Assembly: GCA_964510495.1 (NCBI GenBank)
Contig: CAZECR010000003.1
Span: 1-64,000, forward strand
Reading direction: 5' to 3'
DNA: 64,000 bases
Source: CAZECR01 sp964510495
GTDB taxonomy: Bacteria > Patescibacteriota > Patescibacteriia > Magasanikbacterales > GWA2-37-8
Shown here: positions 19,301 to 25,302 of the stretch, piece after piece
How positions within the stretch are numbered: the stretch's first letter is position 1
How the letters are laid out: the number at the start of each line of letters is the position of its first letter
Position numbers and translations under genes: made by a program
The notes under the pieces: model-generated
Databases searched by the model: none
Told to the model about the DNA's origin: nothing
The model's input: the letters and a program-made list of their open reading frames with translations, nothing else

Positions 19301-20480
19301 CTTAAGCGCTTCACCATTGACCGAAAACACCTTTAACGCAGCGCACGGTGGTTACAGACTATTGTCTTGTACAGAGCAGCCTCAAGATGATTATACTCAG
19401 AAAAAAGAAATAAGTGCTCCTGCCTGTGGCGCTGTCTGTGGTGTTCCAACAAGTAACTGTGCTAAATGCGGTGTTGATTACACCAAAGGTGTTGGTATTG
19501 CTGGAGAACTCATCAACGTGCTTTCACCTACGAGCACCAATCCGCTCCTTGGTGGTGGTGGAGTAGTGTCAAGTTATGTGGTCGGAAATGTTGCTTATGG
19601 GGCTGTGACTGGGGGCAACCCTTCTTCAATGGACGTTTATATCGGCCTTGATATGGCGCCCAAAAAATTAGTTGCTCATACTGCTTGGGCTGCAGAATCT
19701 GATAAGAATTATGTTTTGAAAGATCCGGCTTTTGACGCAACAGCTACGGGTAATCAGGTCAAACTAAACAGCTACCCACTTTGTTCAACAGGGGACCCAC
19801 GGTACACACTCCGTTTGAATGGAGATACTACTCACCGTTTCGATTTTCCAGTTTTTGCAGCTGTGTCTCCGGAACAGTACGATCTAGTCCTCTCGCCAGT
19901 CATTAATAATCAAGTTCGTCCAAATGATGTTCGCGTAGTCGTTAGTTGGGTGCGCGAGGCTGGTTTTTATGGTGGCTTTACTGTGCCTCTGGCAGGCAAA
20001 GGCAAGACCGAAGGTGCTACGTTTGCCGGTAAATTATCCAGTGGCCTTACCTACTACAATGCCCCACGCATTAATGGTATCGGTTATCATGGTTTTGGTA
20101 CCACTAAAAACAGCACAAACGAAGAAGCTTTCTTCGTAAATACAGATGCTAAACCGTATAATGGTACAACGGTTACTTCTGAAATGACTAATGACCAGTA
20201 TGCATTTTATGTGCGCACAAGTGGTGAGAGTATTGCCAGATACAAAACAACTGCTAAACTGCGCGTTGATGTATACTTCCCAGAAAATGATTCTGCCAAT
20301 AATCATTTTGCTACCCCGGCAATGACTTTCTATATGAACAGTGCTTCGCCATCGGATAATCCAAATGCTAACTATTGGCACGTCTTTAATATCAAGCGAG
20401 CCACTGTACCGACTCCAGATCCGGTTACCAGCCGTATAATCCCGGTTAATAAAATAGTTACTGAAAGTAAATTCTTTTAA
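10350..20480 (+). CDS. Giant (3376 aa) multidomain cell-surface protein
   Basis: Starts at GTG. It has a signal peptide (about 1-33), then the same two-helix T4SS-pilin-like module (about 50-130, with YMTAGGDDEKVGSAKK). Next come an Ig-like Big_5 unit, an Ig-like unit starting PPQITITEP (about 285), and four IPT/TIG domains (about 443-850; e.g. SPNSGAPGTFVTVSGKYFG). Further Big_5-like units follow. Cys-rich repeats of the DUF4215/Myxococcus type (CGNGKVEAGEDCDGP and similar) cluster near 1427-1600, 2447-2650 and 2905-2985. A LamG/concanavalin-type domain lies at about 2670-2887 (AWWRFDEAS ... AGEWHHVAVTV). A stretch near 2270-2340 resembles a pseudopilin C-terminal part. Many cysteines imply disulfides outside the cell. 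Likely an adhesin or host-attachment protein; IPT, LamG and Ig modules bind sugars or proteins in known families. It is the centre of the surface-protein run. Confidence 0.85.
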   Translation: MQRLALKKILFTVCFTLVVTLGSLTALWVVHAATPALDVGLNGDVAATTGLATTDVRLVVARIIRTVLGLLGIIALVIVLYGGFSYMTAGGDDEKVGSAKKILVNGGIGLLIILSSYAITSFVISRLVSATTGVDNGQNCTGPNCTDGSGGSGTGFNASGNAFYVSSLPSNGNLCIRNVHPSVVFSKEVDIATLSGNVVVSAVGGSAVSGKWEYGTKKAVVFFVPVGDCAPSTGQDCLLPKTSYTITFQNPSAIKSADGTQSLNCSIKGGCGPVTFTTGEGVDRLPPQITITEPLANASFQAGVAIPVTVSYTDDNGIQNVSVYQGAAVVGSKSVNGCQKTGSVELSWVTGGLDAGAYTLQALGTDWSGGQDTKNIAVNLKPNHCFNNQLEADLGEKQVGPTACGGECGSCAGESCTANADCGSGFCQVPAGGGAGVCIQRTTVNGLSPNSGAPGTFVTVSGKYFGSTGRIYFAAVANPNITKETDWVEAKAVSCGAGFNSWSSSQIIVEVPANAVPGPVAVFSGAATLKAAATANTSLFDTTRDAWGPLVGDFTVNDEVHPSICALNPAVGKSGSAIALIGKNFGLLSTTANQVTFGTAVAVTRPNDWVDALIKTTVPNLEQGTVTVRVTSNGRQSNAVTFSVQEGASETAPFINTISTTSGARGEYITISGRNFGSKLGAVWFKAAPTSEAILGSFDFPDSCQAAVWRDDQIIVKFPLDKGSVGTSYLLQIKTADDAVSAIDSNTTFALIAGTPNPGICKISPLSGTVPFAAGQVLTLSGEYFGTQPGIYFWKASANTADMSSRALTAATDITSRSNSTISLRPPAGAQTGPVVVVRGEDSKVSNPINFTVGSCVQNNNTCPVSGYTCCSSGADAGSCKPAGELCSQGVRSAGYVWRFSSAAIPVVPHVVERCDAGTDQGRNLPSPSPSIQWDQSANGDSHNVCRTALATVELTALIDQKTVTKDTVIVNKCSGVDEKNNCLNPVRVDLTTDSYGVKTAMTDSGGSPHAFLQVGPATRSWEDNTWYQVALTSGIRSAGSASSTALALAADRPCQIAGSAYCYVFKTDTKNCALKAVVVTPYSYWTKVLESPIKLRTSAGSATELYYRGNGLSNQRCIMMDVSGFNWQWNSENTGYAAMYGSVNAPVSQVSALANTVAIGLTNPDEAINIVAVASTGTASYAGKSPLTIDLSDPGVVDYWPRCLEACTNAEVAVRFNTTMSLRNLPGTIQGGSVQLLKCTDENCLSTQSVVNLNDITLDPTSNYSVLKIANSLTGSQLLEPNTLYKVVVSTASTDPAAATNQLWSAAKLNDPQTSSKPFNQEFTWRFRTKNGQCQVDKAVVNPPEFFGKSIAEKTVYTVQPYAAPDSCSTQGQKLNPWSVSWNWSSADSKVASVTSFSTKGNNPSCTPSCIRKGSDVPATQANVVPVCGNGKVEAGEDCDGPDSAKGCALNCLFAGNTAATCGNGIVEPNLGEACDPKDPKTATGCSLSCRHLGSSVTTDASNTNASICGNSSIGSGEDCDTGITKSVANPLSQLNCSQKCLHTGSRLSKQWCIANALTRGGFSGTEFDAACGLSFSQCGDRVLTPDEDSGCDDPNTGWNSGACTQYCLKKTSTECVPGTEGCDANGRHTGSSLLYSTPSSCGDGTAGTGEDAVCETGLVINHSGLIDPWTLATGVGLGTPKGVPAAQTTFVKAVTNQNNRSVSGSGVFSVACGYQTDLDCKRTFGSDYSVGENTCCYRKPGLISTYPANNAATVCPNTYLEAVFDSKIDENTLTGNVLIARGGNTTCAAGQQDVTNLIARTESYIALPWYKKVLAQAVAAFKNVFLGSDVAALVTPVTNWCVGQDIGVARVAPVVGAPTSTSRISIQINTPLAFTTDYAVILKEGVKDTNGVSIGKLATKNISWHFSTSDKICEVNKVTVNPPEWSFSVANATTTLEAAAFTSNGSKVQPIPGFYDWQYRWGPIDNPYVSLQTTNTTLNVITAQNRNGEIDLRAEANITTNKYTSATGPVATGSSHEIVFLCENPWPPKSIYIDNQGPFTIFPYQDKAGNNDGFDLSGNVFNNSTIPASMAVMDGYFNFGTYYCADNGATGTADDLPYLRPTVQTSGTAISATGALKKFFFTNDKNADAIGIQVFANPKHLSPTDWYSLSKANGGQGFIGSTQSVKVDGYNAITDGNNIYVDALNYSAVTKNIYSTIYLFSINANADASTRKVFEQLLTNLNFNSNISNYGYCGTSVDNPGFQTQCQSDIDCNQGQVCSNSIDKLKRNYDRLHGLNAFQVALASYAAQHDKKYPSMQEGSYLTGQTVSTWPSWATLGNTLGQSAPVDPINRLTAAGTCSVSTNKFCTVNADCGGTETCVLHDPITAWSATDRRFSFACPPASYAYRYAAASAGANYTVRARFENTGLSITNQAAFMADFIDPTKFITDSSNGICNQDQEIASLNTGVCGDGVVNTVRGEQCDPVGQTRYGACNADQNGKIKVDVCDSSCRWKAADTAFVDCSFLSKCGNGAVEVGEKCDDGKLNGRYNHCTTKCTLPTKDDVGFCGDGVVEAKYEVCDIRAMMDDKPGLCVGGVRTGQPCSVSVDCNAVNGVQSSYGGVCKLITEAKIKYAQTKSASCNWDCQSTGPYCGDGIVQSDWGEDCDGATSACTVGDQGGKRSCSTSCKWTDPSAVAWWRFDEASLKDDKMTFSDASGINKGVCDGAKNECPVFTNSGKYNGAFIFSGGNFVTVPHYTSFDVANVTLEAWIKLIPGTAEGWKNILLKQNGLNAMEAEKDYNFSYYNTDKILKLGFSSPGRFGKAEGVLPTGLSAGEWHHVAVTVANSSVHAIKFYVDGKPLADGNISMSDAGVIGLSADRNYPVYLGGNGGVDELKVYDRVLTSSEVAAEAQSPWFCALGGAALAVGDGPRCGDAKVDTGEACDKGAANGQSCNPSYGKTCAYCSNDCKNIIDVQAKTYCGDGVVQGTPFGNEICDMDAVSKSVYVLSASPLTENTFNAAHGGYRLLSCTEQPQDDYTQKKEISAPACGAVCGVPTSNCAKCGVDYTKGVGIAGELINVLSPTSTNPLLGGGGVVSSYVVGNVAYGAVTGGNPSSMDVYIGLDMAPKKLVAHTAWAAESDKNYVLKDPAFDATATGNQVKLNSYPLCSTGDPRYTLRLNGDTTHRFDFPVFAAVSPEQYDLVLSPVINNQVRPNDVRVVVSWVREAGFYGGFTVPLAGKGKTEGATFAGKLSSGLTYYNAPRINGIGYHGFGTTKNSTNEEAFFVNTDAKPYNGTTVTSEMTNDQYAFYVRTSGESIARYKTTAKLRVDVYFPENDSANNHFATPAMTFYMNSASPSDNPNANYWHVFNIKRATVPTPDPVTSRIIPVNKIVTESKFF

Positions 20481-20492
20481 TTGAGGTCTTGT

Positions 20493-20960
20493 ATGGAAAA
20501 TCGCAAGAAATTATTTCTAATTAGTGGTATACTAGTGGTGCTTATCGTAGCGGGCGGCATAATCTGGTTTTTAAGTCGTACCAAAAAGAATGAGGCACTC
20601 TTGCCGCAGCCAGGTATTGAAAGCGCAACTACTACAGAAACGATCGATACTGTTCCGGCTACTATAGTGATAACTACTACCACTCCTTCGCCTGAGCTCG
20701 ATGCTTTTCAGGCTCAAGTTGAGCTCTTGGCTGCAACGGATCAAGATTTAGATGGCCTTTCAGACACGGAAGAAAAAACCTATGGCACGAGTCCTGCAAA
20801 CTCTGATACAGATGCAGACGGTTTGCTTGATAAAGATGAGATACTGATTTTTCATACTGATCCATTAAAAGCAGATACCGACGCCGATACTCACCCGGAT
20901 GGTGAAGAAGTCCGTAACGGCTATAATCCTAGTGGTAGTGGTAAACTAGAAACACTTTAA
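20493..20960 (+). CDS. Membrane-anchored protein with thrombospondin type 3 calcium repeats
   Basis: The 155-residue protein has one N-terminal membrane helix (about 7-27) and a Thr/Pro-rich spacer. The C-terminal half holds TSP3-like calcium loops of the form DxDxDGxxD (DQDLDGLSDTEE, DTDADGLLDKDE, DTDADTHPDGEE). It ends with EVRNGYNPSGSGKL, a tail shared with the next protein. The helix should anchor it with the calcium-binding part outside. The ATG at 20493 is preferred over a TTG at 20481. The gene follows the giant protein by 12 bases and is probably in the same operon. It may stiffen or crosslink the surface layer; that is inference. Confidence 0.8.
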   Translation: MENRKKLFLISGILVVLIVAGGIIWFLSRTKKNEALLPQPGIESATTTETIDTVPATIVITTTTPSPELDAFQAQVELLAATDQDLDGLSDTEEKTYGTSPANSDTDADGLLDKDEILIFHTDPLKADTDADTHPDGEEVRNGYNPSGSGKLETL

Positions 20961-20998
20961 TTTTAGACACTTTACCAATTCTTACTAAATTTTTGTTT

Positions 20999-21808
20999 AT
21001 GTTTGACGAACCAAACGCTTCAGGCGGACAGCCGCCCCAAAATTTACCTATGGAACCGGTAGACATGTTTTCAGGTGTTGATGTGCCACAGGACGCGACC
21101 CCAGAACAACAACCTGCTCAAGCGGTAGCCGGAATGACGGGCGGCGCAGATGCTTTGTCAGCTGGTGTTTTGAAACGTAAAGCTCCCGATGCACCAAGCG
21201 GTGTGACGCAAAGTAATCAATCTGCTTCATTCAGTTATGGCGCTAGTCAGCCTGGGGCGAACCAGCCACTTGGGTATCCAGCAAAAGAACCTGTGATCGG
21301 TAGAATTATTTTATTTGTTTTAACTGGCTTAGTTATTGTGGGGCTCGCGATTGGTGGGTGGTGGGTGTATTCTCGTTTTTTCAAAAAAGCTCCCGCTACC
21401 ACTCCTACGCAAACTGAGCAAACTACGCCAGCCCCTACGACTCCAGAGCCGACCACACCTGTCGTGACTACTCCTGCGCCTACCGAGGCTACCAGCGGTA
21501 TCTCCAATGAGATAAAAAATGACACAGTACTCTTTGGTGAGTCAGTAGACACAGACCGTGATAGTTTACCTGATACACAGGAGCAACAGCTTGGTACAAG
21601 CGCTTCAATTGCCGATACTGATAAAGACGGTCTTAGTGATGGAGAAGAAGTTTTAGTCTGGAAAACAAATCCGCTTAATCCTGATACAGACGGTGATGGT
21701 TATGTAGACGGAGATGAAGTTCGTAATGGATATAACCCACTTGGACCCGGCAAATTGACTCAGCCTTCTCCAGCCACTACTTCGACCGCTACCACTTCAT
21801 TAAAATAG
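20999..21808 (+). CDS. Single-pass protein with thrombospondin type 3 calcium repeats
   Basis: The 269-residue protein has a cytoplasmic Pro/Gln/Ala-rich N-terminal region of about 100 residues, one membrane helix (about 101-122), and a Thr/Pro stalk. TSP3-like loops follow (DTDRDSLPDTQE, DTDKDGLSDGEE, DTDGDGYVDGDE) with the tail EVRNGYNPLGPGKL. It is a larger paralogue of the preceding gene, with an added cytoplasmic part that might receive or pass on a signal. The ATG at 20999 lacks an SD. The gap to the upstream gene is 38 bases, consistent with one operon. Confidence 0.8.
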   Translation: MFDEPNASGGQPPQNLPMEPVDMFSGVDVPQDATPEQQPAQAVAGMTGGADALSAGVLKRKAPDAPSGVTQSNQSASFSYGASQPGANQPLGYPAKEPVIGRIILFVLTGLVIVGLAIGGWWVYSRFFKKAPATTPTQTEQTTPAPTTPEPTTPVVTTPAPTEATSGISNEIKNDTVLFGESVDTDRDSLPDTQEQQLGTSASIADTDKDGLSDGEEVLVWKTNPLNPDTDGDGYVDGDEVRNGYNPLGPGKLTQPSPATTSTATTSLK

Positions 21809-21844
21809 TGCGCTTTGCGCTCCTCGCCAGTTTGGCATTTACCT

Positions 21845-23002
21845 ATGTTTGGTCATAAGAAAGCTACTCCCACCAATACAACCAACGAACCGGTTGTCGC
21901 CGCTATTCATGTGATACCGACGGATTTTTATGGCGGCATGAATCCCGTGGTAACCTTTAAGGACGTCAGCCGTGAGGTTGTTCTTAATCGTGGAGCAGTA
22001 GTTTCACCGGCCGATAAGAAATTACTCGACAAACAAACAGCTGTAGGAAGTGGTGAGGTCCTCCACCCAGCCAATCTTTTGGCAAACCCAAAATTCCTAG
22101 CGCTTGCAGCGTTAGGCCTTTTTGTTGTCATTGGTGGGGGGGTTACCTTATATTACGTACTCACTTCAAAGCCGGAAACTCCGGTGGTGCCGATTGTTAC
22201 TACCCCTATACCTACAGATACCGCTCCAATTGTAGAAGCACCGACGACGCCGCTCATAACCCCTTCGAGCACTGAGCCAGTGGTTACAACTCCGGTATCG
22301 CTTGCCGATCAGCCACTTACATTTCCTTCGGTTTTATTAGGCGATAGTGTAGACACCGATAAAGATGAGTTAACGGATCGCGAAGAAGAACTTTTTGCAA
22401 CTGATCTCAACATTCCTGATACAGATAGTGACACGTACAGTGATAGTCATGAGCTGTTTTATTTGTATAATCCAGCTGGAAAGGAACCTCAAAAATTACT
22501 TGATTCAGGCTTAGTTAAGCAATACACTAATCCTAGTTTTGGATATACGCTCTACTATCCGATCAGTTGGGCGCTGGGAGATGTAGATGGAACTAGTCGT
22601 GATATGCTATTTAGTACGCTTACCGGAGAAAATATTGAAGTACGCGTCTTTGATAAAGAAGCCACCGAAGATTTTGCGACTTGGTTCCAAAAGCGTGCAC
22701 CTGATCAAAAATATAGTGATGTTCAAAATTTTGATACCTATTTCGATGGCAAAGGATATCGCCGTCAAGATTGGTTAGTATATTATTTCCCTACAGCCAA
22801 CCATGTATATGTCTTGGTGTATCACACAACTGATTCTAATATTATAAATTATCGTACCGTACTTAAAGTTATGGCCCGCAGTTTTGTAACGGGAGAGGCG
22901 ACAGCTTCAGCGGGCACTATAACGCCTATTTTCACTACCGAAACAACTTCTACGCTCACTACTCCCCAAACAACTACTGGTACTACAACACCAAATCTTT
23001 AA
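21845..23002 (+). CDS. Single-pass protein with degenerate calcium repeats and a PsbP-like domain
   Basis: The 385-residue protein has a cytoplasmic N-terminal ~75 residues, a membrane helix (about 80-103), and a Thr/Pro stalk. Two TSP3-like loops (DTDKDELTDREE, DTDSDTYSDSHE) end in LYNPAG, a worn version of the tail seen in the two previous genes. From about residue 225 a globular domain starts with YTNPSFGYTLYYPISW. That opening resembles PsbP/DUF1795-like extracellular domains seen in other bacteria. A Thr-rich tail ends the protein. It is third in a row of related genes and lies 9 bases before ybeY. The ligand is unknown. The ATG at 21845 was chosen because in-frame codons upstream look like intergenic sequence. 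Confidence 0.75.
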   Translation: MFGHKKATPTNTTNEPVVAAIHVIPTDFYGGMNPVVTFKDVSREVVLNRGAVVSPADKKLLDKQTAVGSGEVLHPANLLANPKFLALAALGLFVVIGGGVTLYYVLTSKPETPVVPIVTTPIPTDTAPIVEAPTTPLITPSSTEPVVTTPVSLADQPLTFPSVLLGDSVDTDKDELTDREEELFATDLNIPDTDSDTYSDSHELFYLYNPAGKEPQKLLDSGLVKQYTNPSFGYTLYYPISWALGDVDGTSRDMLFSTLTGENIEVRVFDKEATEDFATWFQKRAPDQKYSDVQNFDTYFDGKGYRRQDWLVYYFPTANHVYVLVYHTTDSNIINYRTVLKVMARSFVTGEATASAGTITPIFTTETTSTLTTPQTTTGTTTPNL

Positions 23003-23011
23003 GTTTTTTGT

Positions 23012-23449
23012 ATGATGCATGTTGATGTGAATATTCTGGTTACCTGTCCTTTTTCTGAAGCAGAAATTAAAAGAGTGGTAATTGTTGCTCAGGGTTTTGA
23101 GAAAAAAATTAAGTCTGCAGTTGAAATAAATATTGTTAGTAATAAAATTATTCAAGATTTAAATCGACGATATCGAGGGTTAAATAAACCAACGGATGTT
23201 TTGTCGTTTTCCTGGCAAGAAGATGCTTCAGTCCCGGCCGAGTCACTTGGTCAGGTATATGTAGCGTACCCATACATTGTTCAGCAAGCCAAGCGATTTG
23301 GAGTTACCCCTAAAGCAGAGTTTTATCGCATGCTGTCACACGGACTCTTGCATTTAACCGGCCACGATCATCTAGAGGAATCTGCGGCTAAGAAAATGTT
23401 TGCTCTACAGGAAAAAATTGTTGCAGCACTAGAGAGTTCTAAAAAGTAG
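23012..23449 (+). CDS. ybeY: Endoribonuclease YbeY (16S rRNA maturation)
   Basis: The 145-residue protein carries the YbeY zinc motif H-x3-H-x5-H as HGLLHLTGHDH (His110, His114, His120), plus the conserved NxxYRGLNKPTDVLSF segment. YbeY is a metal-dependent single-strand endoribonuclease acting in 16S rRNA 3'-end maturation and ribosome quality control. Length is typical. The start is a double ATG with no SD, 9 bases after the upstream gene; dgkA follows after 4 bases. The ybeY-dgkA pairing is common in bacteria. Confidence 0.93.
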   Translation: MMHVDVNILVTCPFSEAEIKRVVIVAQGFEKKIKSAVEINIVSNKIIQDLNRRYRGLNKPTDVLSFSWQEDASVPAESLGQVYVAYPYIVQQAKRFGVTPKAEFYRMLSHGLLHLTGHDHLEESAAKKMFALQEKIVAALESSKK

Positions 23450-23453
23450 TTGT

Positions 23454-23819
23454 ATGGATATTCAGCGTTTAGGAAGCAGTATTAAAGAAGCCCTTCGGGG
23501 ACTCGGCACCGTCTATCGGTCGGAGCAAAATTTTCGTTTACAAATCTATGTAAGTATCTTGGTGTTTATTGCCGCAGGACTTTTAAGATTGCGAGGGTAT
23601 GAGGTTGTCGTCATTATCCTGCTTATCGGGCTTGTACTCATTATGGAACTGTTAAATACTGCTTTTGAGTACTGCGCAGACCTCTTAAAACCCCGTTTGA
23701 ATCATTATGTTCAGCTTATCAAAGAAACCATGGCCGCCGCTGTTTTAGTCACAACTTTGGTGGCTGCAGCCATTGGACTGATAATTTTTGTTCCACACTT
23801 TCTTGCTTTGTTAAAATAG
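23454..23819 (+). CDS. dgkA: Diacylglycerol/undecaprenol kinase
   Basis: The 121-residue membrane protein matches the small DgkA family: three membrane helices (about 30-45, 50-68, 95-117), the signature ELLNTAFE (Glu65 to Glu72) and KETMAAAVL. It phosphorylates undecaprenol or diacylglycerol at the inner membrane face, which recycles the lipid carrier for cell wall and surface glycans. In organisms of Gram-positive type the substrate is usually undecaprenol; I cannot tell here. It sits 4 bases after ybeY and just upstream of ftsA. Confidence 0.9.
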   Translation: MDIQRLGSSIKEALRGLGTVYRSEQNFRLQIYVSILVFIAAGLLRLRGYEVVVIILLIGLVLIMELLNTAFEYCADLLKPRLNHYVQLIKETMAAAVLVTTLVAAAIGLIIFVPHFLALLK

Positions 23820-23821
23820 TG

Positions 23822-23827
23822 TATACT
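23822..23827 (+). promoter_or_regulatory. Possible -10 of ftsA
   Basis: TATACT lies 31 bases before the ftsA ATG. No good -35 is visible at the right distance, so this is a weak call. Confidence 0.35.
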
Positions 23828-23858
23828 ACCCGTCTGTAACGTAACCTCTGCCGCTTTT

Positions 23859-25139
23859 ATGAAAAAAGGAATGGATAATTATATCGTCGGACTTGATGTT
23901 GGGTCGGCCACGACGCGCATGGCCGTAGCTACTTTTGGTAGTCGAGGGCCCGATGAAACGCCCGAATTGCAGATTTTGGCTGCTGCAGAGACCCCAAGCC
24001 AGGGAATTCATAAAGGAGTTATCAACAGTATTGAAGATGTTGTTTCGTCCATCTCAGCATGTCTAGAAAAAACAGAACGTATGGCCGGAGTGCCTATTGA
24101 GACCGTCTGGCTCGGCATTTCTGGTTCACATATTTTATCTCAAACCAGTAAGGGTGTTGTCGCTGTTTCCAAAGCCGATAACGAAATCAGCGAAGAAGAT
24201 GTACTGCGAGCAATCGATGCTTCGCGTACGATTGCAACGCCGCTCAACTATGAAGTCTTGCATGTCTTGCCGAAAATGTTCAGTATTGATGGTCAGGGTG
24301 GCATCAAAGACCCGATCGGCATGACTGGTATTCGCCTTGAAGTAGATACTCAGATTATTCTTGGTTCATCAGGTCAAATTAAAAATTTTACTAAAGCGGT
24401 GTATCGTACAGGTCTTGAAATCGAAGACTTAGTTTTATCTATCCTCGCTACTGCCGAAGCGGTAGCTACACCTCGCCAGAAAGAACTGGGTGTTATTGTC
24501 GTCAACATTGGAGCTTCAACGACCAGCCTGGCTGTCTTTGAAGAAGGGGATATTGTCCACACAACTGTTTTACCTATCGGCTCTGAACATATTACAAATG
24601 ATATTGCTATTGGTCTTCGAACCTCAATTGATATCGCTGAAGCTGTCAAGCTCGCATATGGTGATTGCCTAACAGAGTCAGCAGGGAAGCGAGACGAAAT
24701 TGATCTTTATGAAGTTGGGGCGCCTGATCACGAAATAGTGAAAAAACAGTATCTGACGGAAATTATTCAAGCTCGCGTGGAGGAAATTTTTCGTAAGATT
24801 AATCAAGAGCTTAACCGTGTGCAACGAACAGGACTTTTGCCGGCTGGCGTCATTTTTACTGGCGGCGGCGCTAAGCTTCCGGGCTTGGTTGAGTTGGCAA
24901 AAAAAACCTTACGCCTTCCAGCTACGCTTGGATTCCCTTTGAGCATGATGAGTATTACTGATAAAGTTAATGATCTTGGTTTTGCGACCGTTGTCGGTCT
25001 CCTTAAATGGGGTAGTACTATGAAGTTTGGTAACGGTGGATCGAACTATGAAGGCGGCGGTTCATTTGGCGGCGGTATTAAGCGCGTTAATCAGGTTTCG
25101 AGCCAGCTCAAAAAATGGATGAAAGCCTTGATACCTTAG
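23859..25139 (+). CDS. ftsA: Cell division protein FtsA
   Basis: The 426-residue actin-like ATPase tethers FtsZ to the membrane. Seen: phosphate-1 loop GLDVGSATTR, the SHS2-type 1C subdomain (about 85-165), the adenosine motif FTGGGAKLPGL, and a C-terminal amphipathic helix LKKWMKAL after a Gly-rich linker, which should insert in the membrane. It lies directly upstream of ftsZ, as usual. The ATG at 23859 lacks an SD; an ATG four codons later is also possible. Confidence 0.95.
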   Translation: MKKGMDNYIVGLDVGSATTRMAVATFGSRGPDETPELQILAAAETPSQGIHKGVINSIEDVVSSISACLEKTERMAGVPIETVWLGISGSHILSQTSKGVVAVSKADNEISEEDVLRAIDASRTIATPLNYEVLHVLPKMFSIDGQGGIKDPIGMTGIRLEVDTQIILGSSGQIKNFTKAVYRTGLEIEDLVLSILATAEAVATPRQKELGVIVVNIGASTTSLAVFEEGDIVHTTVLPIGSEHITNDIAIGLRTSIDIAEAVKLAYGDCLTESAGKRDEIDLYEVGAPDHEIVKKQYLTEIIQARVEEIFRKINQELNRVQRTGLLPAGVIFTGGGAKLPGLVELAKKTLRLPATLGFPLSMMSITDKVNDLGFATVVGLLKWGSTMKFGNGGSNYEGGGSFGGGIKRVNQVSSQLKKWMKALIP

Positions 25140-25141
25140 TT

Positions 25142-25164
25142 TTAAGCCCTATTTGCGGGCTTAA
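25142..25164 (+). terminator. Weak hairpin between ftsA and ftsZ
   Basis: TTAAGCCC and GGGCTTAA form an 8-bp stem just after the ftsA stop, followed by AATT rather than a T-run. It may terminate part of the transcripts before the ftsZ promoter. Confidence 0.4.
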
Positions 25165-25171
25165 AATTATC

Positions 25172-25203
25172 TTGACACTCCGGTACCGACAATATACTAT
25201 ACT
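25172..25203 (+). promoter_or_regulatory. Promoter of ftsZ
   Basis: TTGACA is followed by overlapping TATACT boxes at 15 and 20 bases (and TACTAT at 17). The ATG is about 100 bases downstream, a longer leader than most genes here. Confidence 0.6.
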
Positions 25204-25302
25204 AGCGAGGAAATCTTCGCTTATTTTATTTAAAGCAAGCTTGAATACATTATGTATTCACTGGTATTTTCCTGCATAATCACATCTTAAATTCTTACTA
25301 CT

